In this document: piece by piece, positions 22,521 through 32,200 of the stretch | How positions within the stretch are numbered: the first letter of the stretch is position 1 | Layout of the letters: every line of letters begins with the position of its first letter | Source: Bacillota bacterium | GTDB taxonomy: Bacteria > Bacillota > Clostridia > Acetivibrionales > Acetivibrionaceae | DNA length: 40,856 nucleotides | Reading direction: 5' to 3' | Assembly: GCA_023398495.1 (NCBI GenBank) | Contig: JAEWSG010000121.1 | Coordinates: forward strand, 1 to 40,856 | Translations under genes and position numbers: made by a program | The notes under the pieces: model-generated | The model's input: only the letters and a program-made list of their open reading frames with translations | Told to the model about the DNA's origin: nothing | Databases searched by the model: none

Positions 22521-24722
22521 ATGTATCAAAGAACGCAGAGATTAACTGTTATAATTGTCGCACTAGTTCTAACAACATCAATATTTTCTTCCGCTTTTGC
22601 ACAAGAATTAGTCTCTAAAACCCATTGGGCTCAGGAAAAAATGAAAAAATGGTCGGATCTAGGCATCATAAAAGGATCTGGTTCCGGGGATTTAAGACCT
22701 GATGACAATATCACAAGAGCTGAGGTTGCAACAATAATCAATAACGTTTTCGGTTTCATTTCAAAATCATCTACGCAGTTTATCGATGTAACTCAAAGTG
22801 CATGGTATAAAGATGAATTGTTAAAAGCCAGAGAAGCCGATTACTACAATGGATATACAGGTAACATTTCAAACGCTGGTTCAAAAATTACCAGAGAAGA
22901 TGCTACCGTAATGCTTTCAAAGGTATTTTGCCTTGACACCTCGGCTGAAATTGATTCTTCGAGTTCTTTTAAAGATGCTAAAAACATTTCTAAATATGCA
23001 CTTTCTGCAGTAAATATGCTTTCTGGCGAGGGAATTATCAAGGGATATTCCGATGGGAATTTTCTTCCGAAATCTTACATAACCAGAGCTGAATTCATTA
23101 CTATTATGGATAATCTCGCAAAAGTATTATGTAATGCACCGGGTAAATATGGGCCCATGAATGTTTCCGGTCATGTAGTAATCAATCAGCCTTCGGTAGA
23201 ATTAGAAGATATGATCATAGATGGCAACTTGTATCTAACTGAGGGTATAGGAAGCGGCACTGTTAACCTTAATAAGGTAGATATAACCCATACCGCATAT
23301 ATTTCAGGGGGTACAGGTATTATAAAAATCATTAACTCAAAATTAAATCAGGTTGAAATCTATATAAAAAATGCAACTGCCAATCTATATTTAGGTGGCA
23401 ATTCAACAATCGGTACTCTTTCTGTTAAAAGCCCTACACAAATTCAAGTTGAACCGGACGTAAAAGCAACACTTGAAATTACTTCTGATGGTGTTATGAT
23501 AAACGGCCAAGAAGTAAAAAAGGGCAATGCAATAATTCATAATGGAAAAATTACTCAGAATATAAGTGAAACAGACTCCGAAATCCCTGCAGTAGCTCCA
23601 ACAACTACTCCTGCAAACACTCCAGTTACCACATCAACCAAAAGCAATTCAAACAGTTCTGGAAATACAGGGAATTCAAATAACGGTATAAATAAAACAG
23701 CAAAACCAACTTCAACTTTGACACCTACTCCAACTTCGATTCCCACTTCAACTTCGTCTCCTACTCCAACTTCGACTCCTACTTCAACTTCCACCCCTAC
23801 TTTAACTCCAACTTTGACACCTGCTTCAACTCCTACAAAAACAGTGTCACCAACAGTTACTGTTTCAAAAGCCGAACTTGTAGACGTTACAGTTGATAAC
23901 CTTAAAGAAGTTGTTCTTAATTTCGACAAACCACTTCCGTATATAGACGAAGCTGAAAATGAAAACAATTATTCGGCATCAGATGAATTCTTTTCAGATG
24001 ACAATTGTGTGATAAACGCAGAACTGTCACCAGACAAAAAATCTGTTACATTACTTCTTAAATATGCTCTTACCCAGCAGGATGATATATTGGTAACAGT
24101 CAAGTCAGAAATCGGATTAAAGAAAGATACGACAATCAGTGCTGACTATATAGAGGATACTTTAGCACCAACGGTAACACATGTATCAATATCAGGTGAT
24201 TCCTTGCTGAAATTAACATTTAATGAACCGGTACAGAATTCAAATATTCTATCAAATTACACTATTGATGGGGAGACGTTTGAAGCGTCACAGCCTGCAT
24301 TGTCTGATAACGGCAAAACAGTTACCTTGTATCTGACTGAACGTTTACCTATCGGTACTCATACTCTGATTGTTGGAAGTGAGATATACGACTATGCACA
24401 CTTTAGTATTGATAATATGGAAACAGAATTTATAGTTGTCAACGACACAATAGCACCAACAGGTATTTTAGTAAGTGCCGATCAAACAAAAGTAGTAATA
24501 AGATTCAGCAAAGAGATCGAGTTTACAGATATGGATAATATCTCTACCAATACTGATGCTGTAATAGAAGCCCTAGAGCTTTTTGATGACGACAGAACGC
24601 TTGCTCTTTATTTCAGCACTGAAGCACCTTTGCCAGAATCCGGCGGTATGTTAACCATAAAAAATCTTACTGATTATAATGGAAATGTGATTGATTTTGA
24701 GATAATTGTAATTCCAACATAA
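22521..24722 (+). CDS. S-layer-homology (SLH) surface protein with SwmB/Ig-like domains
   Basis: This secreted 733-aa protein has a signal peptide ending at SAFAQE and three SLH repeats (about residues 32-205; HWAQEKMKKWSDLGIIKG, YGYTG-type turns, GIIKGYSDGNFLPKSYITRAEF) that attach to cell-wall polymer. A ~130-residue beta-rich region follows (VVINQPSVELEDMIIDGNLYL..). A Thr/Pro/Ser linker of about 100 residues comes next, then three SwmB/Ig-like domains (from ~450). The last ~270 residues are clearly related to the middle of the SLH protein at 29259-32381. The start has GGGGGTG about 10 bp upstream. A terminator follows. Its function is probably structural or adhesive at the cell surface; no enzyme domain is visible. 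Confidence 0.9.
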   Translation: MYQRTQRLTVIIVALVLTTSIFSSAFAQELVSKTHWAQEKMKKWSDLGIIKGSGSGDLRPDDNITRAEVATIINNVFGFISKSSTQFIDVTQSAWYKDELLKAREADYYNGYTGNISNAGSKITREDATVMLSKVFCLDTSAEIDSSSSFKDAKNISKYALSAVNMLSGEGIIKGYSDGNFLPKSYITRAEFITIMDNLAKVLCNAPGKYGPMNVSGHVVINQPSVELEDMIIDGNLYLTEGIGSGTVNLNKVDITHTAYISGGTGIIKIINSKLNQVEIYIKNATANLYLGGNSTIGTLSVKSPTQIQVEPDVKATLEITSDGVMINGQEVKKGNAIIHNGKITQNISETDSEIPAVAPTTTPANTPVTTSTKSNSNSSGNTGNSNNGINKTAKPTSTLTPTPTSIPTSTSSPTPTSTPTSTSTPTLTPTLTPASTPTKTVSPTVTVSKAELVDVTVDNLKEVVLNFDKPLPYIDEAENENNYSASDEFFSDDNCVINAELSPDKKSVTLLLKYALTQQDDILVTVKSEIGLKKDTTISADYIEDTLAPTVTHVSISGDSLLKLTFNEPVQNSNILSNYTIDGETFEASQPALSDNGKTVTLYLTERLPIGTHTLIVGSEIYDYAHFSIDNMETEFIVVNDTIAPTGILVSADQTKVVIRFSKEIEFTDMDNISTNTDAVIEALELFDDDRTLALYFSTEAPLPESGGMLTIKNLTDYNGNVIDFEIIVIPT

Positions 24723-24755
24723 CTACTTATGCCTGTTTTATTCCTAAATTTAATA

Positions 24756-24806
24756 AAGGATTTGTTAAGTGTAACTAAATTTACCTTTAACAAATCCTTC
24801 TTTTTT
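24756..24806 (+). terminator. Terminator after the SLH gene
   Basis: AAGGATTTGTTAA pairs with TTAACAAATCCTT (13 bp), followed by CTTTTTT. It lies 34 bp after the stop codon. Confidence 0.92.
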
Positions 24807-24836
24807 ATAGAGCTGACTTGCTATTCTTAGCAGATT

Positions 24837-24876
24837 GTGCCTCGCATGCTTTATAAGTTAATCTGTTACGAGGCAC
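24837..24876 (+). repeat. GTGCCTCG hairpin family, copy 4
   Basis: GTGCCTCG (24837-24844) and CGAGGCAC (24869-24876) form the stem. The interior is like copy 3 but has lost part of the inner stem. Confidence 0.75.
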
Positions 24877-24965
24877 CAGTCCATTTCACTCTGCTTTTTT
24901 CAATATAAAGGTATTCAATTGTAGAAGTTCACCATATTATTACTAGAACTAAGACCCCCAATGCA

Positions 24966-25049
24966 CTACTTACTGATAGTATATAAGACTATCGTAATAA
25001 ATAATGCTGTTAAGACATCGCAAATCATACTAACAGCAGTTCTTTTCAT
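24966..25049 (-). CDS. 27-aa membrane microprotein (candidate)
   Basis: A strong GGAGGG site lies 6 bp before the ATG at 25049. The product begins MKRTAVSMICDVLTALF and ends ITIVLYTISK: a basic N-terminus and one hydrophobic helix. It is too short to judge by homology and I know no family. Ribosome site, charge pattern and an otherwise empty region favour a real gene. Confidence 0.5.
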   Translation of the reverse strand: MKRTAVSMICDVLTALFITIVLYTISK

Positions 25050-25162
25050 CAACTTCCCTCCAAAATTTTTCTATCTTTGAAACAGGATTACTTAGTTTTA
25101 TTTCGGCAAAATCATTTAACCAGTTTACATTGAAATTTCATATGATTTTTCAAGTTAAATGG

Positions 25163-25303
25163 GTGCATGTAGTTTATGTGAAGAAAAATGTGGAAGAAAC
25201 ATTGTGAAGCAAGTTCTAGAGCCTGTTAATGCGACGAGGAAAGGGAGAGCATTGTCTGAGCGAAGCGAGTTTTGCTCGACCCCGAGGAGTATTTACAGGC
25301 TCT
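25163..25303 (+). repeat. Dispersed ~144-bp palindromic element, copy 2
   Basis: This is the inverted copy of 1-144: it carries GAAGCAAGTT, AGAGCCTGTTAATGCGACG, GCGAAGCGAGTTTTGCTCG and the end TTTACAGGCTCT. Differences from copy 1 are few and concentrated at its left edge. It shows no coding capacity and lies just upstream of the lipoprotein promoter. Confidence 0.8.
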
Positions 25304-25375
25304 GGACTGCGGAACTTGAGTTTCTGGAATATTTTTCTTCATATTTATTACATATACCCAAGTTAAATTATATTA

Positions 25376-25404
25376 TTGATAAGCATCGTCAGTTGTTGTA
25401 TAAT
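25376..25404 (+). promoter_or_regulatory. Promoter of the 25512 lipoprotein gene
   Basis: TTGATA (25376-25381) and TATAAT (25399-25404) are separated by 17 bp, a near-consensus housekeeping promoter, leaving a ~100-nt leader. Confidence 0.8.
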
Positions 25405-25511
25405 ATATATACAGTTCAATTATCCATCTTGGTTCTACTTTAAGACTTTTCCGTTACTTTTTATTTATGATATATTTTATTCGACACACATACGCTAAAG
25501 GAGGAAACCAG

Positions 25512-26219
25512 ATGAGGAAATATAGATCAATGCTACGTTTAGTACCGATTGTTTCATTGGTATTTTTATTTTGTTCATGTGCATCATCAGGAGATGCTTC
25601 AGGTTATGAAAATAAGTTAATAACTGGTCAAAACCATTCAAATATTAATAGCGAAAAAACAGCATCCGAACCAATACTCTCTGGCGTAAGTTCTGCCAAA
25701 ACAGTAACCTATGATTTCGAAGATTCACTAAATAGTTGGAAGGTTTCGACATGGGAAAACGAGATTCATGGAGAGCTCGCTTTCACAAAGGCCCTTATAA
25801 GCACTAATCAAAAAAGCTCAGGAACATCATCTGTAGCCCTAGCCTGTGATTTCAAAGGCGTCCTTAGCAACTCCAGATATGCACAAGGTGTATTCAAAAT
25901 TGACCTTGATCAACCTGTTAATTTAAAGGGAAAAACATTGTCTGCCAATATTTACATACCTGAAGAATTGGTAGCTCCGCAATTTAAAGCAAGCTCATAT
26001 GGCTTCAAGATTTTTATTAAAACAGGAATTGATTATACTTGGAGTGATGGTGGCTTTAATGACATCGCGAACGACCTCAAAGCTGGCTGGAACCAAATTA
26101 CTTTTTCCCCTGTTGGCGTTAATGAATCCCAAACCTATGAACTTGGTATACAGATGACAAAAGGAGACACTTCTGCTGATTGGAGCGGAACAATATATAT
26201 TGACGAAATTTCGTATTGA
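25512..26219 (+). CDS. Lipoprotein with carbohydrate-binding-module-like domain
   Basis: This 235-aa protein has a lipoprotein signal (LVFLFCSC; Cys within the first 30 residues). A ~45-residue Ser/Asn-rich linker leads to a C-terminal domain of about 170 residues: TVTYDFEDSLNSWKVSTW, SSGTSSVALACDFKG, LKGKTLSANIYIPEEL, ending DWSGTIYIDEISY. This pattern (FEDG..W opening, IYIDEI ending) is that of beta-jelly-roll carbohydrate-binding modules attached to mannanases and other plant-wall enzymes. No catalytic domain is present. The ATG at 25512 follows AAAGGAGG; the frame's earlier start has no such site. It may bind polysaccharide at the cell surface or serve as a solute-capture lipoprotein. Confidence 0.78.
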   Translation: MRKYRSMLRLVPIVSLVFLFCSCASSGDASGYENKLITGQNHSNINSEKTASEPILSGVSSAKTVTYDFEDSLNSWKVSTWENEIHGELAFTKALISTNQKSSGTSSVALACDFKGVLSNSRYAQGVFKIDLDQPVNLKGKTLSANIYIPEELVAPQFKASSYGFKIFIKTGIDYTWSDGGFNDIANDLKAGWNQITFSPVGVNESQTYELGIQMTKGDTSADWSGTIYIDEISY

Positions 26220-26257
26220 TACTGCATATAAAATCATTATTTTAAATTAACTGATAA

Positions 26258-26284
26258 GACACTTTAAGGTGTCTATTTTTTTTT
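26258..26284 (+). terminator. Terminator after the lipoprotein gene
   Basis: GACACT-TTAA-GGTGTC (with G-T pairs) is followed by TA and a T run of nine or more. Confidence 0.85.
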
Positions 26285-26344
26285 GGATAGAATTAGTGTG
26301 TTTTAATATTTATATATTCTGTTTTTCTAAGATAAAAGCATATA

Positions 26345-26353
26345 TGTTATAAT
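26345..26353 (+). promoter_or_regulatory. Extended -10 promoter of the ligase operon
   Basis: ATGTTATAAT contains the TGn extension ahead of TATAAT (26348-26353). The -35 region is weak. It lies 62 bp before the first gene at 26415. Confidence 0.55.
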
Positions 26354-26414
26354 AGACTAAGGAATAATGAAAAACAACGTCCCATTGGCATACACTTTTT
26401 TAAGGAGGATAACT

Positions 26415-27032
26415 ATGGCAAAATCTTTAATTTTTAGGTTGAAGGATAAAGAATATCCTTTTTCACCTATTAAGATTGAAAGAAAAAAGCTTTATGGATG
26501 GACAGAAACAATTGCCTTAGATGATGAAGGCAATGAGTGCAAACTTGTAAGTATGGATGAATCCGGTACCGTTATAATACCAAAAGGAAATATGGCCCTT
26601 GGTGTGCTGAATAATAGTTTTGAGTGGGTTGACAGATCAGAAACAATAGCTGTAGATGAAGAAGGTAATGAAGTTGAGCCTTTTCCCTCAAGCTTTTCAG
26701 AACCCATTGAGCTGATTGACAAGGCAACTCCGGAAGAACTTCTGAATCATAGCATAAGTACAGTTTACCAGTTAGATGAAGAAGACATATGTGATGAACT
26801 AAAAAAAGAAATATCCAGTGGAACTATATTCACATTTACTTTCAACTATAAAGACGGTTATGAGACAAAGCCCGCCTTTTTGGTGGAGAGTGAAAACAAG
26901 CTCTTTATGCTTGTGGGAAACCTAATCGAATTTTCGTATGTTGGTCTTGATGAACAGAGTTACATAGATGAGTTAGAAACTGATGATGAAGAATTGTCTG
27001 ATGAGCTTGACATTGACTTTAGCATGATGTAG
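26415..27032 (+). CDS. Unrecognised acidic protein, first gene of the ligase operon
   Basis: This 205-aa protein has no signal or membrane segment. The N-terminal part contains two related motifs: TETIALDDEGNECKL (about residues 32-46) and SETIAVDEEGNEVEP (about 75-90), suggesting a small repeated beta unit. The C-terminal half has a beta-rich stretch (GTIFTFTFNYKDGYETKPAF) and a strongly acidic tail (ELETDDEELSDELDIDF) that could mimic nucleic acid or bind a basic partner. The start at 26415 has AAGGAGG; the open frame from 26367 does not. It is 11 bp ahead of the next gene. I do not recognise the family. Confidence 0.78.
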   Translation: MAKSLIFRLKDKEYPFSPIKIERKKLYGWTETIALDDEGNECKLVSMDESGTVIIPKGNMALGVLNNSFEWVDRSETIAVDEEGNEVEPFPSSFSEPIELIDKATPEELLNHSISTVYQLDEEDICDELKKEISSGTIFTFTFNYKDGYETKPAFLVESENKLFMLVGNLIEFSYVGLDEQSYIDELETDDEELSDELDIDFSMM

Positions 27033-27043
27033 GAGGGGTCTTT

Positions 27044-27745
27044 ATGAGAATGCTTAATATTTCAAACGAAAAAAAGAGAGATGCTGCTGTCGGTATGGAA
27101 AACAAAAAGACAGAAAGCAAAATATATTTTACTTTAAAGGACGGTTCTCCTAAAAAGAATGTTAGAATTCTTAAAGGTTCTCTCTCTGTTGAACTTGACA
27201 CCTTGGTCAATAATTTCGGAGACTTGCATAAGGTTGGTGAAGCAATAATTGATAGTGACCCTGAGATTGATTTTCAAAATACAGGAAAAATTGTTGCCGC
27301 TACAAAGAAGCTTTACTTAAATTCACAAAACCGTATTGCATATAGGGTTAACCTCATTGAGGTGGTAAAAAACTCTGACGGAACAGAAAAAGAAAGAAAA
27401 GAACTTCAAAAGACCGAAGCAAATATATTGAGTGAAATACCTCTTAAATGGACCGGGGCTAAAATTCCTAAAGAAAAGGCCATAAGAAAGTTTGCTTTCT
27501 CTCTTAAGTACCAGATCAAACATGTAAACGGTCTTACGTATGACTTTTTGTACGACATGGCTAAAACCTTACAGGAAAGCAACTCTCTGATGCTTGTGGG
27601 CGGCGGCAAAAAAGGTACCGACCCCATAGTTTTGACTGGTGGAGGTACTCCTTACAGAGGCTTCCTTGAAGGCAGGGTTAAAGACGATAAATACTGTCTC
27701 ATTCTACATCTCACAAATCTGGAACTAAAGGAGTTGGGACAATGA
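27044..27745 (+). CDS. Unrecognised conserved protein, second gene of the ligase operon
   Basis: This soluble 233-aa protein is rich in Lys. It starts MRMLNISNEKKRDAAVG behind GGAGGGG. A segment SKIYFTLKDGSPKKNVRIL starts the folded part. A C-terminal segment contains SLMLVGGGKKGTDPIVLTGG and TPYRGFLEGRVKDDKYCLIL. Its TGA overlaps the ATG of the ligase (ATGA), a sign of translational coupling and a functional link. There is no known domain that I can name. The pairing with an ATP-dependent ligase suggests a role in nucleic-acid end handling, which is inference. Confidence 0.75.
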   Translation: MRMLNISNEKKRDAAVGMENKKTESKIYFTLKDGSPKKNVRILKGSLSVELDTLVNNFGDLHKVGEAIIDSDPEIDFQNTGKIVAATKKLYLNSQNRIAYRVNLIEVVKNSDGTEKERKELQKTEANILSEIPLKWTGAKIPKEKAIRKFAFSLKYQIKHVNGLTYDFLYDMAKTLQESNSLMLVGGGKKGTDPIVLTGGGTPYRGFLEGRVKDDKYCLILHLTNLELKELGQ

Positions 27746-29177
27746 AACTATATACAGAGAAATTAAATAAAGCCAAAGGCTATTTTGAAGGAAGACTAGA
27801 GGCCGTAGATACTGTAACCTCTAAAATTGCTGCAAATTATAAAAAGAGGGTATGCAAAAGTTTCATTGCCATATCGCCTGATCAAATAGATACAAAAATC
27901 AGCGGGGATGACTTTTATATAACCAAAAAACTGGACGGCGAAATGAATGTGATATTTTTTGACGGTTCAAATGCCTTTATAATCAATACAGGCGGAAAAG
28001 TAAGAACAGGAATTCCTTGTATTGAGGAAGCCTGAAAATCCTAAAAAGTGCAGGCTTAAAAAGTGCAGTTATTCCAGCTGAATTATATGTGGAAGAAAAA
28101 GATGGCAGGACAAGAGTTTTTGACGTGCTTTCAGCACTATCTAAAGAAAACATCATAGAAACCCTTAATCTTGCACCCTTTGACCTTCTAGAAATTGATG
28201 ACCAGCCATTCACATCGGATAGTTTTGAACAAACTTATCAAAAACTTTCCGGGCTCTTTTCTTCTTCTCAAAAAGTAAAGCCAGTTCCATTTCGCAAGCT
28301 CTCCTCCAGAAGCGAAATAAAAGAGCTGTTTGATGACTGGGTTGTGGCCCAAAAGGCTGAAGGACTTGTAATAAGAAGTAACCTCCCTCTTATATATAAA
28401 CTTAAACCCAAACACAACATGGATGTTGTTGTAATAGGGTACACTGAAGCTTCAGGTGAATTGAAAGGCCAGATAAGAACCTTGCTCCTGGCAATGATGA
28501 CAAGTGAAAACTGCTATCAGATTGTCGGAAAGACAGGAAACGGCTTTACCGATAATGAAAGAAAGGATTTTTATGAAAAACTTTCTAAAATGCATATTGA
28601 TTCGGAATATATAGAAACAGATTCAAATCACGTGGCCTTTCACATGATAAAGCCCGAAATGGTTATTGAAATAAGTATTAACGATATACTTACCGATGCT
28701 AATACAAACGGCATTACCAACCATGTTCTTGAAGTATCGGATAATAAATACACGCTACTAAATACAACTCCGGGAATTAGTTTTATCTATCCGATGTTTG
28801 AAAGAATCAGAACTGACAAACAGGCATGTGTCGAGCATGTTCGTTTTTCTCAGGTCAGTGACCTGGTGTACATCCCGGATTTGGACAGTTGTAATTCTTT
28901 TGAACTTCCACAAAGTGAAGTACTCCTCAGGGAGGTTTACAAAAAAGAGGTCAAGGATAAACTAATGGTTATCAAATTCCTTGTTTGGAAAACCAACAAG
29001 GAACATATTGACGAAAATTATCCCGCTTACGTGATGCATTATACCAATTTCAGTTCTGATAGAAAAGAGCCTTTGCAAAGGGAAGTAAGAATATCCAATA
29101 ACAGGGATCAGATTTTAGCAATTGCCCAAGATTATATTGAAAGTAATGTTAAGAAAGGCTGGGTAAAAGTGCAGTGA
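27742..29177 (+). pseudogene. ATP-dependent DNA ligase, interrupted by a one-base frameshift
   Basis: The first frame (27742-28035, 97 aa) ends ...GIPCIEEA with a TGA and contains the nucleotidyltransferase motif I, TKKLDGE, whose lysine takes AMP. A second frame, open from 28026 to 29177, continues without loss: ILKSAGLKSAVIPAELYVEE, then FDLLEIDD (motif III), AEGLVIR (motif IV) and YKLKPKHNMDVVVIGY (motif V), followed by an OB-like region and a C-terminal extension. One missing base near 28033-28038 (TGAAAATCC) explains the break, giving an original protein near 475 aa. It could be a sequencing error, a recent mutation or, less likely, frameshifting; no canonical slippery site is seen. The split halves could not act as an ordinary ligase separately. 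Confidence 0.85.
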
Positions 29178-29219
29178 CTAACTTTACACTGATTTTTTAA
29201 TACACTTTTTAATAAAAAA

Positions 29220-29250
29220 ACTGGTAGAGGTTCTCCCCTACCAGTTCTTT
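29220..29250. terminator. Bidirectional terminator between ligase operon and SLH gene
   Basis: ACTGGTAGAGG and CCCCTACCAGT pair almost perfectly with a TTCT loop. A7 precedes and TTCTTT follows, so it serves the converging genes on both sides. Confidence 0.9.
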
Positions 29251-29258
29251 CTATTTTC

Positions 29259-32200
29259 TTAGCGTACTGTATCTGTAAAGTCAAAATCACCTAGTCCGTT
29301 CCCTGCATAATCTAAAATAGTTGGTGTAGAACCCGCAAAGAATATTACCTGAACTCTTTCGTCAGTATAGTCTTCTCTTTCTATAACAATTTTAAATCTT
29401 GCTTTCTTTTCATCCACATCAGTTGACAAAACATCTCTATCGTCTGCATCGTAGTAGTATATTTTTACTGGTACTGTTCGTCCGTCAGCCTTAACCCTGA
29501 ACTGAGCCATATCATTTGCATTAATTATTTCATTGTCTCTGAGCCTAAGGTTTTCAGATAATTCAACGTATATAACTGTGCCTACACCAGCTTCATACTC
29601 TGATGATGCTATCGAAGTTGCAACCGGCTTAAAGTCTTCACTAACTCTTAACGCAGAATCCAAAGTCAATTTCTGCTTAAAAGTATTCATAGTATCGATA
29701 TCATCTTGATCTTCAAGATGTAAATACAATTCTCTACCATTAAAAGTTCCATTAGTCTCAATATCCGCGTTCACAGTCAATTCGATTTCATTCTTCTCAG
29801 AATCATAGTTTGCATCCCAGGCATCAATAACAACATCATTACCTGATTGGTCTCTACCAGCTATAATATAGAAATCATCAGGGTTTAAAGTATTCTCATC
29901 TATAGACCCCCTAATTCCAACTACTATTGTGTTTTTATCAGTTACAACAGCTGTGTTAATTCTAGGAGCACTTTGGTTTTCAGTTCTAAAATCCGAATTG
30001 TTAACACTGACTGCTGACATCTCGTTTCCTTTAACATCTTCAACTGATTCCACCTGTAAGCGTGAAATATTTCTGACCAATACTATCTCATCATCATCAT
30101 AATCATCACCAAATGGGAAAGTAATGCACACAGTTTGATCATCTGACAACAGATCTACATCCATAGTATCTTTATTTAATTTATTTGCTACATTGCTTAC
30201 AAAATAATAATAATTCAAATGATTTGTTGCTGTATCCTTATCTACATCTTCATTAAACTTAACAAAAATCTGATTTTCATGTTCATTAATGTAAACACTA
30301 GATACACTAGGTGGAGTTCTGTCATCAACACTTACAGTTATTTCTTTCTTTAATATCTCATTTTTTAGTGGATTTAAGTCTGTCACTTCACTGATTACCA
30401 AATCGTATTTACCCGACTCAAAAGCCTTACCATCTTCTCTTTTAAGCACAAGTTTGGTCTTTACGTATTCATCATCATCATCTTTATAATAAGCAGCACT
30501 TGTTAAATTCACTACCTTGTCATCATCGTCTGTCATTTTGAATTTACCATATTTAGAGAACACTTCTTCGGAAAACTCCAATACAATTTCCTTCTGGTTT
30601 TCTATAGCATACCCAACAAATTCTGGTCTTTTGACATCATAGGACGGAGTTACCATAAGTTCGATATCAACTGAATTTCCACTAAAGTCTGTCACATCAT
30701 CAATTTCAATTTTTCCGCCTGCTGCCGGCAATGCATTCTCAATGTCAAAATAAACTGTAAGGGTTTTTTTATCGTCTGCAAAATCTATTCCTTCAATTCT
30801 GGAACCTGTATTGGTATGAACTTTTTTCAATTCCGGTGCCTGAACTTCTTCATTGAAAGCTACCACAACTTTTATCTGAGTTGCACTTTTAATGACAGCT
30901 GAAGGTGCTTTTTTATCTTCAGTAACTGTAAATTCTTCATCGTTGTCTTCAATACTAAAACCAGCATAATCACTTATTTTGTCTTTCACAGTCAGTTTAT
31001 GAGTACCGGATGATAAAGTCCTTGTCAATTGAAATATCACTGTTTTTGCATTTTCTAATAACTCAGGTTGTGAAGAACCGAATAATTTACCGTCAATCAT
31101 ATAATTTGAAATGGTTGAAGCATTTTGTACCGGCTCACTGAAAGTCACTTTTAAAAGTGCATTTCCCACTGCTTCTACTTCTACAATTGAAGGAACAGTT
31201 ATATCCTTTACGCTGTCTATAGTCCATTCAGTATCATCGTTTAGTCCAACAGCTTTATCAATAGTTATCTCAACTTTATCTTGTTGATGGAGTGCATTTT
31301 TCAAAAGCAACGCCACTGTCATCCTATCCTCTGAAAGTTCAGCGTTTAAAACAGAGTTATTTTCCACATCATAATTATTCTTATTTTTTGCTTCTTCCTC
31401 ATTCTCTATAGGTCCGTTAAACTTTACTATTAATTCTTTAAGGCTTGGAGCAGAGACACTTCTAACACTTAATTCATCAGGCAAAACTATAACTTTTACT
31501 TTAGCAGTAATTGAGGTACCTGATATTGTACCTGATATTGTCTGTTCACCTGCTTTTGATGTATCAACTCTCGGCCAACTAATATTTACATCCTCGGTGG
31601 TTCCATCATCATAATTTGCTTTAACAGTAGAAGGTAGTTTTGGAGCCGATCCAATTTCAACTTCAACATCTTTAATAGATGCTACAGATACTATATCGGC
31701 ATAAGGAAAACCAGCGTCTTTAGCCATCTGTCTCGTAATATCACCATTTTTAACCAATACCCTTATGAGCTCTTCGCCATTGGACTTATACTTTGCTTGA
31801 AGTGCTCCGTATGAAATACCCACCAGATAATCTTTGATTAATCCTGCATCACTGTTGAAAGTGTTAGCTTGTACGCTTGTCAAACCTCCTACATCACTTA
31901 ATTTTGTTGCTGCTCTATCATATTGGAAATCGCCGTCATAACCCAGCTGTTGAAGAATAAGCGAACAATAGGCTTTACCATTTAATGGATTTGTAGGTCT
32001 GAAAGTTGAATCTTCCGAATAACCTTTTACATATCCTTTTTCAACTGCATATGCCACTTGCCTTTTTGACCATGTTGCAATATTTCCGGCATCCCTGAAT
32101 TTTGAAAGTATCCTGTCTGCCCTTTCATATGTATAAGCTTTTGCTTCATCCTCCTGACCGAACATTCTAAGAAGCATAACAACTCCGGTTTGTCTGTCTA

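Noticed and set aside
23555..23968. 137-codon minus-strand frame rich in Val/Gly/Glu
   Set aside because: It is the antisense reading of the Thr/Pro linker of the SLH protein, a low-complexity shadow.
25159..25443. 94-codon plus-strand frame
   Set aside because: Most of it is the dispersed 144-bp element, and it has no ribosome site; the promoter for 25512 lies inside it.
28020..28045. Programmed frameshift in the ligase gene
   Set aside because: The needed shift is -1 near GCC-TGA-AAA, but there is no X-XXY-YYZ slippery site and no downstream pseudoknot that I can see; a simple indel is more likely.
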